Below, piece by piece: positions 1-9,234 of a DNA stretch of 64,000 nt. This DNA comes from Streptomyces thermodiastaticus (GTDB lineage Bacteria > Actinomycetota > Actinomycetes > Streptomycetales > Streptomycetaceae). The notes under the pieces were generated by a model. That model was given only the letters and a program-made list of their open reading frames with translations. It did not search any database and was not told where the DNA came from. Within the stretch, counting starts at the first letter, position 1. Each line of letters begins with the position of its first letter. The translations under genes and the position numbers were made by a program. Location of the stretch: positions 62,001-126,000 of the forward strand of contig NZ_BNBV01000016.1 in NCBI RefSeq assembly GCF_014656135.1. Reading direction: 5' to 3'.

Positions 1-31
1 CGCCGCGGCCGTGCACAGCGGCGCGGCCCGG

Positions 32-832
32 TCACCGGCTGACCGCGCAGAACTCGTTCGTCTCCTGCCAGAACCGGTACAGCTCCTGACCGCAGAAGCG
101 GTCGACCAAGCCGGCCCCCAGGTGGTCCAGGACCGTGTCCACGGCGCCGAAGAACACGTCGTTGGCCGCCGGCACCTGCAGCACCACGAAGACGAACAGC
201 AGACCGAACGGCGCGAACGGTGCCACCTGCCGCCTGATTCCGGCGGGCAGCCACGGCTCGACGACGCCGTAGCCGTCCAGGCCCGGCACCGGCAGCAGGT
301 TCAGGATCGCCGCGGTGACCTGCAGCAGCGCCAGGAAGGCCAGCGCGAACCGGAAAGCGGCCGGCACACCGTCCAGCGCGTCCAGCCAGAACGGCGCCGA
401 GACCACCGCGGCGAACAGCACGTTCGTCAGCGGGCCCGCGGCCGAGACCAGACTGCGCCGCAGCCGGCCGCGGATCCGGCCGTGCTCGACGAACACCGCG
501 CCGCCCGGCAGGCCGATCCCGCCCAGCAGCAGGAAGACCACCGGCAGCACGACGCTCAGCAACACGTGCGTGTACTTCAGCGGGTTCAGCGTCAGATAGC
601 CCTTCGCGGCGACCGTGACGTCGCCGCTGTGCAGGGCGGTGCGGGCGTGCGCGTACTCGTGCAGGCACAGCGAGACGATCCACGCCGCCGTCACGAACAG
701 GAACACCGCGATGCCGGGCCGCGCGGCGAACCCGGTCCATACGGCCCAGCCCGCGACGGCGGCCACGGCCAGGATCCCGGCGAACACGGGACTGATCCGG
801 CGGTCGCCGGAGCGGGTGGCGGCACAGGTCAT
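32..832 (-). CDS. Site-2 protease (M50) family membrane metallopeptidase
   Basis: A 266-residue integral membrane protein. The zinc-binding motif HEYAH follows the second hydrophobic segment (about residues 55-65), and further membrane segments run through the middle and C-terminus. An NLLPVPGLDG segment near residue 190 matches the second conserved M50 motif, N-x-x-P-x-x-x-L-D-G. M50 enzymes cut substrates within the membrane, often anti-sigma factors or signal-peptide remnants; the substrate here is unknown. The ATG at 830-832 was preferred over an upstream in-frame extension, which is Arg/Ala-rich and overlaps the promoter of the divergent regulator. Family assignment is firm from the two motifs; the physiological role is open. 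Confidence 0.85.
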   Translation of the reverse strand: MTCAATRSGDRRISPVFAGILAVAAVAGWAVWTGFAARPGIAVFLFVTAAWIVSLCLHEYAHARTALHSGDVTVAAKGYLTLNPLKYTHVLLSVVLPVVFLLLGGIGLPGGAVFVEHGRIRGRLRRSLVSAAGPLTNVLFAAVVSAPFWLDALDGVPAAFRFALAFLALLQVTAAILNLLPVPGLDGYGVVEPWLPAGIRRQVAPFAPFGLLFVFVVLQVPAANDVFFGAVDTVLDHLGAGLVDRFCGQELYRFWQETNEFCAVSR

Positions 833-981
833 GGCACGGCTCCCGGACGGTCGGCGGCAGGGAAGACGACCGTACCGGTGGCGGGCCGCCCGCGTCCTGC
901 CCCGGGCCCGCATTCCCGGCCCGGCGGCCCCGGCGCGGGAGGCGGAAACCGCACGGCGGTGCCGCGGCGTCCCCGGACACA

Positions 982-3900
982 ATGAACCCCGTGCGCTACC
1001 GCATCCTCGGCACCACACAGGCCCTGAACCCCGACGGCACGGCCGTCCCGGTCGGCGGGGCGCGGCTGCGTGCCCTGCTGACCGTGCTCGCCCTGCGGGC
1101 CGGCCGGACCGTTCCCGTGCCCGTCCTTGTGCGGGAGGTGTGGGACGGCGAGCCGCCCGCCGACGCCACCGGCGCGCTGCAGGCCCTGGTCGGCCGGCTG
1201 CGCCGCGCGCTGGGCGGCGAGGCGGTCGTCTCCGCCGAGGGCGGCTACCGGCTGGCCGCCGGCGCCGACGACGTCGACCTGCACCGCTTCGAGCGGCTGG
1301 CCCGCGAGGGGATGCGCGCGCTGGCCGGCGGCGACCCGGCCCGGGCGGCCGCCGTCCTCGACGAAGCCCTGGCGCTGTGGCGCGGTCCCGCGCTGGCCGA
1401 CCTGCCCGACGGCGGCGCCGAGGCCGCCCGCTGGGAGACCCGCCGCCTGGAGGCGCGGCGCGCCCGGCTCAGCGCCGCCCTCGCGCTCGGCCACGCCGAG
1501 GAGGCACTGCCCGAGCTGGCTGCCCTGTGCGCAACGCATCCGCTGGACGAGGGCCTGCAAGCGCTGCGGCTGCGCGCCTTGCACGCGGCGGGCCGCACCG
1601 CACAGGCCCTGGCCGCCTACGAGGACGTCCGCCGGCTGCTCGCCGACCGGCTCGGCTCCGACCCGGGACCGGAACTCAAGGAGCTGCACGCCCAGTTGCT
1701 CTGCCCCGGGGAGCCTTCGCAGGAGCCGGGCCGCACGGCGCCCGCGACCCCGTCCCGGGCGGCCGGCACGCAAGACGACCGGTCCCGGCCCGGCGACGGC
1801 GCCCCGGCCGGGTCGCGGCCCTCCGGCAACCTCCGCGCCCGGCTGACCTCCTTCGTCGGCCGGGAGGCCGACATCGACGCCATCCGCGCCGACCTCGCCC
1901 GCTCCCGCCTGGTCACACTGACCGGGCCGGGCGGCTCCGGCAAGACCCGGCTGTCGCAGGAGGCCGCCGAGGCGCTGCACCCGGCGCCGCGCGACGGCGT
2001 GTGGCTGGCCGAACTCGCCCCCGTCGACGACCCGGCCGCCGTGCCGGAGGCAGTGCTCACCGCGCTCGGCGCCCGCGAGACAGTGCTGTACGGCGCGGGC
2101 GCGGAGGAGATGCGGGCCGCGGTCGCCGACCGGCACGACGACCCCGTCGCACGGCTCGTCGAGCACTGCGCCCGGCGCCGCATGCTGCTGCTCCTCGACA
2201 ACTGCGAGCACGTGGTGGACGCCGCCGCCCGCCTCGTGGCGGAACTCCTCGCCCGCTGCCCGCACCTGACCGTCCTCGCCACCAGCCGGGAACCGCTCGG
2301 CGTGCCCGGCGAGGTGCTGCGGCCGGTGGACCCGCTGCCCGAACCGGTCGCGCTGCGGCTGCTCGCCGACCGCGGGGCGGCCGTCAGGCCCGGGTTCCGG
2401 CCCGACGCCGACCCCGCCACCGCCGAGGCCTGCGCCGAGATCTGCCGCCGCCTGGACGGCCTGCCCCTCGCCATCGAACTCGCCGCGGCCCGGCTGCGGC
2501 TGCTCACCCCGCGGCAGATCGCCGACCGGCTCGACGACCGTTTCCGCCTGCTCACCTCCGGCAGCCGCACCGTGCTGCCCCGCCAGCAGACCCTGCGGGC
2601 CGTGGTCGACTGGTCCTGGGAGCTGCTGGACGAACACGAGCGGCAGGTGCTGGCCCGGCTGTCGGTGTTCGCCGGCGGCTGCGACCTGGCCGCCGCCGAG
2701 GCCGTGTGCGGGCCGGCCGCGCTCGACGCCCTCGGCTCCCTGGTCGACAAGTCGCTGGTGATGGCCGCCCCGGGACCCGACGGCGCGATGCGCTACCGCC
2801 TGCTGGAGACGGTCGCCGAGTACGCGGCCGAGCGGCTCGCCGAGAGCGGCGCACGCGACGAGGCCCAGCGGGCCCACCTGACGTACTACCGCGAACTGGC
2901 CCGCACCACCGAGCCGTTGCTGCGCACCCACCGGCAGATCGAGGCCATCGCCCGCTTCGAGCGGGAGTACGAGAACCTGCGCACCGCCCTGCGGTACGCG
3001 GTCACCGAACGCGACGAGCAGGAGGCCCTGTGCCTGGTGCTCTCGCTCGTCTGTCACTGGCAGATGCGGGACATGCGGATCGAGGCCCGCACCTGGTGCA
3101 CCGAGGTCGTGGCGCTCGGCCCCGACCCGTTCGCCGAGCCGGTGCGGCGCGCCGCCCCGGTGTGGGAGCCGTGCATCGCGGCGCCGCCGCCCATGACCGG
3201 CGAGGTGCTGCGGGAGGCCCGGCGCGGCGTCCACCTGGCCCGTCTGGCCTACGCGCAGTACGAACCGGAGACATGGCAGACCCCCGGGACCAGACGCCGG
3301 CTGGAGATCATCTCCGAGGTCTACGAGCCGGGGATGCCGCAGACCTGCCGCACCCCCGGCCTGGTGTGGTTCATCGCCGCGTTCATGCTGGGCGACACCG
3401 ACCGGATGCACGCCATCCTGGACGCCTGCGTGCGCACCTGCCGCGGCACGCCCGGCTTCGAGTGGGAGCTGGCCAATGCCCTGCGCATGCGCGCGGACCT
3501 GTACGCCAACCGCGCGGACCGGGCCGCCGACGCGGTGCGCGACGCCGAGGAGGCGCTGGAGATCTACCGCCGCATCGGGGACGCCTGGGGACTGGCCGAG
3601 GCCCACTCCGCGCGGGCGGAGGCCCATGAGCGCAGGGGCGAGTACCTGGCGGCGGCCGCCGACTACGAGGCGGCCGTCGAGCACGCCCGGCGCCTCGGCT
3701 CCCACGGCCAGGTCGCGGTGCTGCGCACCCGGCTCGGCAGTGCCCTGCTGGAGGCGGGCGGCCACGAGGAGCGCGGTGAGCGCCTGCTGCGCGAGGTGAT
3801 CGAGGGGCAGAGCCACGCCCTGGACGATGCGATGCCCGCCGCCCGGCTGTTCCTGGCCGGCTGGCTCAGCACCCGCGGCCGCCTGTCCGAGGCCCGCGAG

Positions 3901-4338
3901 CACCTGCGCAGGCTGCAGGAGGAGTACCCCCTGCCCCACTTCGTCGTCTTCGACAGTTTCGTCCTGGGCATGGCGGCCTGGCTGGACGCGCTCGACGGCC
4001 GCAACGAGGAGGCGCTGGACAAGGTCCGGCGGGTGCTGCGCGAGGCCCAGGAGCCCCTGGCCCTGACGGTCGCACCGCAGATGTGCTCCGTGTATCTCAC
4101 CATCGGCGCCCTGGCCCTGGCCGGCCTCGGCGGCGAGGCCCGTGCCCGGGACGCCGCCCGCTGCCTCGCCGCCGCCGACGCGCGGCTGCCGCCCCGGCAC
4201 ATCCCCTCCACGGTGGAACGCCACTGCCGTGACCTGGCGGAGCAGCGGATCCGGGCCGCGCTCGGCGAGCGAGCGTACCGGGACGCGTACGCGCAGAGCG
4301 GCGGCCTGTCCGTGCAGGAGGCCGCCGCCCTGCTGTGA
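982..4338 (+). CDS. SARP/AfsR-type regulator: winged helix + BTAD + NB-ARC ATPase + TPR
   Basis: A 1118-residue regulator. An OmpR-type winged helix (residues 1-95) is followed by a bacterial transcriptional activation domain (about 100-245) and a Pro/Ala-rich linker. A P-loop NTPase starts near 285 (SFVGRE, then TGPGGSGKTRL as Walker A and LLLLDNCEHV as Walker B). A long helical TPR region fills the C-terminal half (roughly 620-1118). Large SARPs of this kind activate antibiotic or other specialised-metabolite genes. The adjacent convergent genes encode an ABC exporter and an MFS pump, but no biosynthetic genes are seen, so its target is unknown. Start: ATG 982; an in-frame GTG at 991 is an equally plausible, probably leaderless start. 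It ends 19 bp from the convergent permease gene. Confidence 0.85.
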   Translation: MNPVRYRILGTTQALNPDGTAVPVGGARLRALLTVLALRAGRTVPVPVLVREVWDGEPPADATGALQALVGRLRRALGGEAVVSAEGGYRLAAGADDVDLHRFERLAREGMRALAGGDPARAAAVLDEALALWRGPALADLPDGGAEAARWETRRLEARRARLSAALALGHAEEALPELAALCATHPLDEGLQALRLRALHAAGRTAQALAAYEDVRRLLADRLGSDPGPELKELHAQLLCPGEPSQEPGRTAPATPSRAAGTQDDRSRPGDGAPAGSRPSGNLRARLTSFVGREADIDAIRADLARSRLVTLTGPGGSGKTRLSQEAAEALHPAPRDGVWLAELAPVDDPAAVPEAVLTALGARETVLYGAGAEEMRAAVADRHDDPVARLVEHCARRRMLLLLDNCEHVVDAAARLVAELLARCPHLTVLATSREPLGVPGEVLRPVDPLPEPVALRLLADRGAAVRPGFRPDADPATAEACAEICRRLDGLPLAIELAAARLRLLTPRQIADRLDDRFRLLTSGSRTVLPRQQTLRAVVDWSWELLDEHERQVLARLSVFAGGCDLAAAEAVCGPAALDALGSLVDKSLVMAAPGPDGAMRYRLLETVAEYAAERLAESGARDEAQRAHLTYYRELARTTEPLLRTHRQIEAIARFEREYENLRTALRYAVTERDEQEALCLVLSLVCHWQMRDMRIEARTWCTEVVALGPDPFAEPVRRAAPVWEPCIAAPPPMTGEVLREARRGVHLARLAYAQYEPETWQTPGTRRRLEIISEVYEPGMPQTCRTPGLVWFIAAFMLGDTDRMHAILDACVRTCRGTPGFEWELANALRMRADLYANRADRAADAVRDAEEALEIYRRIGDAWGLAEAHSARAEAHERRGEYLAAAADYEAAVEHARRLGSHGQVAVLRTRLGSALLEAGGHEERGERLLREVIEGQSHALDDAMPAARLFLAGWLSTRGRLSEAREHLRRLQEEYPLPHFVVFDSFVLGMAAWLDALDGRNEEALDKVRRVLREAQEPLALTVAPQMCSVYLTIGALALAGLGGEARARDAARCLAAADARLPPRHIPSTVERHCRDLAEQRIRAALGERAYRDAYAQSGGLSVQEAAALL

Positions 4339-4357
4339 GCGGCGGGACACGGCGCCG

Positions 4358-5170
4358 TCAGGTCCGTGTGCGGAACGCGCGGATCGCCACGGGCGCCATC
4401 ACCGCCGTGAGCGCCACCGACCAGCCGAGCGTCACCCACAGTCCGTGCGCGACCGGCCCGCCGACCATCAGGCCCCGGGCGGCGTCGGCGAGCGTGGACA
4501 GCGGGTTGTAGTCGGTGAAGGCCTGCAGCCAGCCCGGCATCGACGCCGTCGGCGCGAAGATCGACGAGCCGAACTGCAGCGGGAACAGCACCAGGAAGCC
4601 CATCGCCTGCACCGACTGCGCGTTCTTCAGCGTCACGCCCAGCGTGAGGAACACCCACATGATCGACGAGGCGAACACGGCGGACAGCCCCACGGCCGCG
4701 ACGAGCCCGGGCCAGTTCGTGATGCGGAAGCCGACCAGGACGGCGACGACCATCAGCAGGGTCGTGGCGAACAGCATCCGGGCCAGCTCCACCGCGATCT
4801 TCGCGAACAGCACCGAGCCGCGGCCGATGGGCAGCGACCGGAAGCGGTCCATGACCCCGCTGTTGAAGTCCTGGCTGAAGCCGGTGCCGACGCCTTGGGA
4901 CAGCGTCATGCTCATCATCGCGATCATGCCGGGGATGACGTACTGCACGTACCCGTCCTGACCGCCGCCCAGCGCCTTGCCGATCGAGCCGCCGAAGACG
5001 TACACGAACAGCAGGGTGAAGGCGACCGGCATCAGCAGCGCGTCGAACATCGACTCCGGGTCCTGGCGGATCCACAGCAGATTCCGGCGGATCAGCGCCC
5101 CGGTGTGCCGCAGATGCCCGCGCAGCGGGATCCGGGCGTCGACGGGGGCGTGTGCGGTGACGGTGCTCAT
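4358..5170 (-). CDS. ABC-2 type transporter permease, DrrB-like
   Basis: A 270-residue membrane protein with about six hydrophobic segments and the ABC-2 permease arrangement: a cytoplasmic N-terminus (HTGALIRRNLLWIRQDPES) followed by paired membrane spans. Its start overlaps the stop of the upstream ATPase gene by 4 bp (ATGA), so the two are translationally coupled and form one exporter. DrrAB-type systems export hydrophobic drugs or lipids. The cargo cannot be deduced here. Confidence 0.88.
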   Translation of the reverse strand: MSTVTAHAPVDARIPLRGHLRHTGALIRRNLLWIRQDPESMFDALLMPVAFTLLFVYVFGGSIGKALGGGQDGYVQYVIPGMIAMMSMTLSQGVGTGFSQDFNSGVMDRFRSLPIGRGSVLFAKIAVELARMLFATTLLMVVAVLVGFRITNWPGLVAAVGLSAVFASSIMWVFLTLGVTLKNAQSVQAMGFLVLFPLQFGSSIFAPTASMPGWLQAFTDYNPLSTLADAARGLMVGGPVAHGLWVTLGWSVALTAVMAPVAIRAFRTRT

Positions 5171-6192
5171 GCGGCGGCCTCCTCGCGGGCCTCGGCGGCC
5201 GGGGCGTCCTGCGTCCGGCCGGCGCGCTGACCGGTCAGGGACAGGAACACCTCGTCCAGGCTGGGCAGTTCGGTGGTGACGGAGCTGACCGTGATGCCCC
5301 GCGCGGTGACCGCGCCGATGGCGGCGGTCAGCTGCTCGTCGCTGAGGACCGGCACCCGCAGCACACCGTCCTCGGCGTCCACGACCGGGGAGGCCAGGCC
5401 GGTGATGCCCAGGCCGTCGAGCATCGCGGCCAGCGGGGCCAGGTCACGGGGGTCGGCCGGCTTCACCCGCAGGGTGCGCCCGCCGACCTTCGCCTTCAGC
5501 TCCTCGATGCCGCCGCGGGCGATGACCTGGCCGCGGTCGACCACGGTCAGCTCGGAGGCCAGCTGCTCGGCCTCCTCCATGTACTGCGTGGTCAGCAGCA
5601 CGGTCACACCCTCGCCGACCATCGATCTGACCTCGTCCCACACCTCGTTGCGGGTGCGCGGGTCCAGGCCGGTGGTGGGCTCGTCCAGGTACAGCACGGC
5701 CGGGCGGCCGATCATGGAGGCGGCCAGGTCGAGGCGGCGCCGCATGCCGCCGGAGTACGTGTGCGCCGGGCGCCGGGCCGCCTCGGCGAGCGAGAACCGC
5801 TCCAGCAGCTCGTCGGCGCGGGCCCGGGCCTCGCGGCGGGACAGGTCCAGCAGCCGGCCGATCAGGTACAGGTTCTCCCGGCCGGAGAGCTTCTCGTCCA
5901 CGGAGGCGTACTGTCCGGTCAGCCCGATCACCCGGCGCAGCTGCCGGGGCTGGCGCACCACGTCGTAGCCGGCGACGGTCGCCCGCCCGGCGTCGGGGGC
6001 GAGCAGGGTGGACAGGATGCGGACCAGGGTGGTCTTGCCGGCGCCGTTCGGCCCGAGCACGCCCATCACGGTGCCCTCGGCCACGTCCAGGTCGACGCCG
6101 TTCAGCGCCTTGGTCTCGCCGTAGTGCTTGACCAGCCCCCGTACGGTCACGGCGCGGCGTGCGCCGGCGGGGTCGTCGTCGTATCGCGTCAT
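5167..6192 (-). CDS. ABC transporter ATPase, DrrA family
   Basis: A 341-residue nucleotide-binding subunit. Walker A GPNGAGKTT lies near residue 46. The signature is the degenerate SGGMRRR variant typical of the DrrA/drug-resistance group, followed by Walker B VLYLDEPTTGLDP. The C-terminal 100 residues (LKAKVGGRTLRVKPADPRDL onward) match the DrrA accessory domain. It energises the permease encoded immediately downstream. Start: ATG at 6190-6192; upstream in-frame GTGs would extend it through a palindrome that looks regulatory, so the shorter start is preferred. Confidence 0.9.
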   Translation of the reverse strand: MTRYDDDPAGARRAVTVRGLVKHYGETKALNGVDLDVAEGTVMGVLGPNGAGKTTLVRILSTLLAPDAGRATVAGYDVVRQPRQLRRVIGLTGQYASVDEKLSGRENLYLIGRLLDLSRREARARADELLERFSLAEAARRPAHTYSGGMRRRLDLAASMIGRPAVLYLDEPTTGLDPRTRNEVWDEVRSMVGEGVTVLLTTQYMEEAEQLASELTVVDRGQVIARGGIEELKAKVGGRTLRVKPADPRDLAPLAAMLDGLGITGLASPVVDAEDGVLRVPVLSDEQLTAAIGAVTARGITVSSVTTELPSLDEVFLSLTGQRAGRTQDAPAAEAREEAAA

Positions 6193-6194
6193 GC

Positions 6195-6218
6195 CGGTGA
6201 CGGTGTCACCCGTCACCG
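6195..6218. promoter_or_regulatory. Palindromic operator candidate before the ABC exporter operon
   Basis: A perfect inverted repeat with 9-bp arms (CGGTGACGG and CCGTCACCG) around a 6-bp centre sits 3-26 bp upstream of the ATPase start. Its symmetry and position suit a TetR/MarR-type repressor site or a structured leader. No divergent repressor gene is present, so the cognate protein is unknown. Confidence 0.45.
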
Positions 6219-6306
6219 ACGAACCACCGACATCCCGCCGACAGCCGGCGGCGGGCACCGACAGCCCGCCGGCACACCCCCTGCGGGACGCCGGCGGCAC
6301 CCCGCG

Positions 6307-7542
6307 TCAGCGGCGCAGCGCCGTGAAGCCCTCCGGGACGTGGCCGGTCACCACGCGGCTCGCCCCGGCGGTGACCGCGCGGCGGTCCACCGCGTACGCC
6401 ACGGCCGCGACGGCCAGACCGAGGACGGCCAGGGCGGCACCGGCCAGGGCCGGGGAGGTCACGGCGAACCCGGCGGCCAGGGTGAGACCGCCGACCCAGG
6501 CGCCGCCGGCGTTGGCCAGGTTGAAGGCGGCCTGGTTCGCCGAGGACGCCAGCGACGGAGCCGCGGCGGCCTTCTCCATGACCATCAGCTGCAACGGCGA
6601 GCCGGTGAGGAAGGCCGCCATGCCGAGCAGCGCCACCGCCGCGGCCGCGCTCACCTCGGTCCGCATCAGCAGCGGGAACAGCACGAGCACCACCGCCAGG
6701 AACGCCAGCCCGCCGAACAGGGTGCCGCGCAGCGAACGGTCGGCCAGGCGGCCGCCGAGCAGATTGCCGGCCGTCGCCCCCACGCCGAACAGCGCCAGCA
6801 GCAGCGTCACGCTGGACTCGGCGTACCCGGCGGCGTCGGTCAGCATCGGCGTGATGTAGCTGTAGGCAGCGAACAGCGCGCCGAAGCCTGCCACCGTCGT
6901 CAGCAGCGCCAGCCACACCGGCAGCGAGCGCAGTGCGGCCAGCTCGCCGCGCAGCCCGGCCTCCGGGTGCTGCGGGCCGCGGGCGCCGGCCGGGGCCGGG
7001 GTGCGGGGGACGAGCAGCGCGAGCGCGGCGACCGCGGCCACGCCGATCACGGCAACCGCGAGGAAGGTCGCCCGCCAGCCCAGGTGCTGGCCCATCAGGG
7101 TGGCGACCGGCACGCCCGCGATGTTCGCCACGGTCAGGCCGAGGAACATCAGCGACACCGAGCGCGCCTTGCGCTCCGGCGCCACCATGCCGGCCGCGAC
7201 CACCGCGCCCACTCCGAAGAACGCGCCGTGCGGCAGCCCGCTGACGAAGCGCGCCGCCAGCAGCGAGTCGTAGCCGGGGGCCAGGGCGGACAGGGCGTTG
7301 CCCGCCACGAACAGGGCCATCAGGCCCATCAGGACGCGCCGGCGGGGCATGCGCGCCGTCAGCGCGGCCAGCAGCGGGGCGCCGATGACGACGCCGAGTG
7401 CGTACGCCGAGACCAGATGCCCGGCGGTGGGGATCGAGACGTGCAGATCGTCCGCGACACCGGGCAGCAGGCCCATCATCACGAACTCGGTCGTGCCGAT
7501 GCCGAAGGCGCCGACGGCCAGCGCCAGCAGGGCGAGGGGCAT
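6307..7542 (-). CDS. MFS exporter of the DHA1 (AraJ/Cml-like) family
   Basis: A 411-residue protein with 12 predicted membrane spans. It opens with the family signature GAFGIGTTEFVMMGLLPG, has the loop 2-3 motif LTARMPRRRVLMG, and motif C-like GLPHGAFFG. This subgroup holds chloramphenicol, arabinose and general drug-efflux permeases of high-GC Gram-positives. It lies in the same direction as the ABC exporter genes, 114 bp upstream of them, behind its own palindrome. The substrate is not inferable. Confidence 0.88.
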   Translation of the reverse strand: MPLALLALAVGAFGIGTTEFVMMGLLPGVADDLHVSIPTAGHLVSAYALGVVIGAPLLAALTARMPRRRVLMGLMALFVAGNALSALAPGYDSLLAARFVSGLPHGAFFGVGAVVAAGMVAPERKARSVSLMFLGLTVANIAGVPVATLMGQHLGWRATFLAVAVIGVAAVAALALLVPRTPAPAGARGPQHPEAGLRGELAALRSLPVWLALLTTVAGFGALFAAYSYITPMLTDAAGYAESSVTLLLALFGVGATAGNLLGGRLADRSLRGTLFGGLAFLAVVLVLFPLLMRTEVSAAAAVALLGMAAFLTGSPLQLMVMEKAAAAPSLASSANQAAFNLANAGGAWVGGLTLAAGFAVTSPALAGAALAVLGLAVAAVAYAVDRRAVTAGASRVVTGHVPEGFTALRR

Positions 7543-7569
7543 GAAGGACCTTTCGAGACAGTTCCGTGC

Positions 7570-7584
7570 AGCCAGCGGCTGGCT
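7570..7584. promoter_or_regulatory. Inverted repeat in the MFS exporter promoter region
   Basis: The perfect palindrome AGCCAGC-G-GCTGGCT lies 28 bp upstream of the MFS start codon. This is a plausible operator for repression of an efflux pump, on sequence symmetry alone. Confidence 0.35.
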
Positions 7585-7631
7585 ATGTTCAGGTGCGGAA
7601 CAAAGCCTCGCGGGTCCGGTATTCCAGCAGG

Positions 7632-8690
7632 TTACGAGCCGGTTGCCGGTGTGGTGACGTTCACACGCGCGGCCACCGGAAGGTGATCGCTGTCCGTGCG
7701 GGGCAGCGTCCAGGAACTCACCGGCTCCACCCCCCGGACCATGATCTGGTCGATCCGGGCCATCGGGAACGCCGCCGGCCAGCTGAAGCCGAACCCGTCA
7801 CCCGCGGCGCCCTGCGTGGAGCGCATCTGGGCGGTGACGGCGTTGAGCGAGCGGTCGTTCATGGTGCCGTTCAGATCGCCGAGGAGGATCACCCGCGGCA
7901 GCCGCTCGTCGGCGATCGCCTCGCCCAGCGCGTCCGCGCTCTGGTCGCGCTGCGCGGCGGTGAACCCGGCGTCCGCCCGCACCCGCACCGAGGGCATGTG
8001 GGCGACGTACACCGCGACCGGCCCCTCGGGTGTGTCCACCGTGGCCCGCATGGCCCGCGTCCAGCCCAGCCGGATGTCGACCGGCCGCACCCCGCTGAGC
8101 GGATACTTGCTCCACAGCCCCACCGTGCCCTGCACCGAGTGGTAGGTGTACGTCGACCGCAGCGCCTTCTCGTACGCCGGGACCGCGGACGGCTTCAGCT
8201 CCTCCAGGGCGAGCACGTCGGCGCCGGAGGCGGCCACCTCGCGGGCGGTGCCCGCGGGATCGGGGTTGTCCGCGTTGACGTTGTGCGTGGCCACCGTCAG
8301 ATCGCCGCCGGCGGCCGTGCGGTCCAGCAGCAGCCCGCCGAACAGGTGCACCCAGGCGGCCACCGGCAGCACCACGGCGATCAGCGCGGTCGCCGACTTG
8401 CGCACCAGCGCCAGGACGAGCAGCACGGGGATCAGCAGCCCGAACCACGGCAGGAACGTCTCCACCAGCGAGCCGAGGTTGCCGATCCGGTTGGGGATGT
8501 GCGCGTGCAGCCCCAGCACCAGGGACAGCACCACCGCCAGGGCGGCCAGCACGATGCCGCGGCGCCAGATCCGCCGGTCGCCGCGCCAGCCGCGGGCGAT
8601 GCGGTGCAGCAGGCGCCGGAGCCGCGACTGCCGGCGCCCGGGGCCCGGTCCGTCGTCCGCCGTCTCCGTCACATACGCCTGTTGCGCCAT
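7632..8690 (-). CDS. Membrane-anchored endonuclease/exonuclease/phosphatase-family protein
   Basis: A 352-residue protein. The N-terminal third holds a charged leader and three hydrophobic segments (about residues 45-120). An EEP fold follows: THNVNADN at the domain start, LALEE (metal-binding Glu), VAHMPSV, LLGDLNGTMND and the final TDSDHLPV containing the catalytic His. Such EEP proteins act on DNA, phosphoinositides or sphingomyelin; with the membrane anchor the catalytic part is probably exported. The substrate is unknown. All key EEP residues appear to be present. Confidence 0.85.
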   Translation of the reverse strand: MAQQAYVTETADDGPGPGRRQSRLRRLLHRIARGWRGDRRIWRRGIVLAALAVVLSLVLGLHAHIPNRIGNLGSLVETFLPWFGLLIPVLLVLALVRKSATALIAVVLPVAAWVHLFGGLLLDRTAAGGDLTVATHNVNADNPDPAGTAREVAASGADVLALEELKPSAVPAYEKALRSTYTYHSVQGTVGLWSKYPLSGVRPVDIRLGWTRAMRATVDTPEGPVAVYVAHMPSVRVRADAGFTAAQRDQSADALGEAIADERLPRVILLGDLNGTMNDRSLNAVTAQMRSTQGAAGDGFGFSWPAAFPMARIDQIMVRGVEPVSSWTLPRTDSDHLPVAARVNVTTPATGS

Positions 8691-9234
8691 ACCGTCGCCT
8701 CACTGCCTGCCGTGCACACCGATCGCCCCACGGGGGACGTGGGTTACGACCCTAGGGGATGACCGGCTTCGTTCCGCCGCCGCATGGCGGCTGTCCGGGC
8801 ACGAGGACGATCAAGCAGACGTACGGGGTTCCGGAGAGGACCCGTGCTTCATGGTCTGTGACGAAACGCGAACATTCCGCCGGACGACGCCCGCTTCAGG
8901 ACGAGGGACTGACGGGTCGGGACGACGGTCCGACGGGCCGCGGTCCTTCCAGCACGGCGTCCACGATCTGCTCTCGACAGCCCCTCGGGCAGCTCGGCGT
9001 CCGGGCGCATGACGCTGCACCAGCAGGGGGCCGCCCGCCCCCGGGACGGTACGGGCCACGGGGACGCCCTCGGCGACCCGTGCCGGTCAGCGTGCCTGCG
9101 GTCCCGCACAGCTGCGGACCGCGGGCGGCTTTCCGGCGGGGGTCCCCTGGCCCCGCACGGCACGAAGTGCCACCATGGAGGCGAGTCCGGGGACGCCGTC
9201 AGGGCGCCTCGAGATGACTGAAGGAGCCGTTGCC
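8691..9234. other. Gene-free interval between divergent genes
   Basis: About 540 bp between the EEP-family gene and panB. I see no convincing coding region: the short open frames on both strands are Arg/Pro-rich and lack ribosome-binding sites. The promoters of both neighbours must lie here. A good Shine-Dalgarno AAGGAG at 9220-9225 serves panB. Confidence 0.5.

Noticed and set aside
615..3629. Long open frame on + strand overlapping the SARP gene
   Set aside because: Arg/Pro-rich translation without domains; shadow frame of the 982-4338 gene caused by high GC.
829..4350. 1173-codon open frame opposite the SARP gene
   Set aside because: Antisense shadow, Gly/Gln/His-rich with no motifs.
982..7542. 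Antibiotic biosynthetic cluster
   Set aside because: A SARP and two exporters are present, but no biosynthetic enzyme lies among them.
8811..9163. Small genes in the EEP-panB gap
   Set aside because: Open frames are Arg/Pro-rich, overlap each other on both strands and have no ribosome-binding site.
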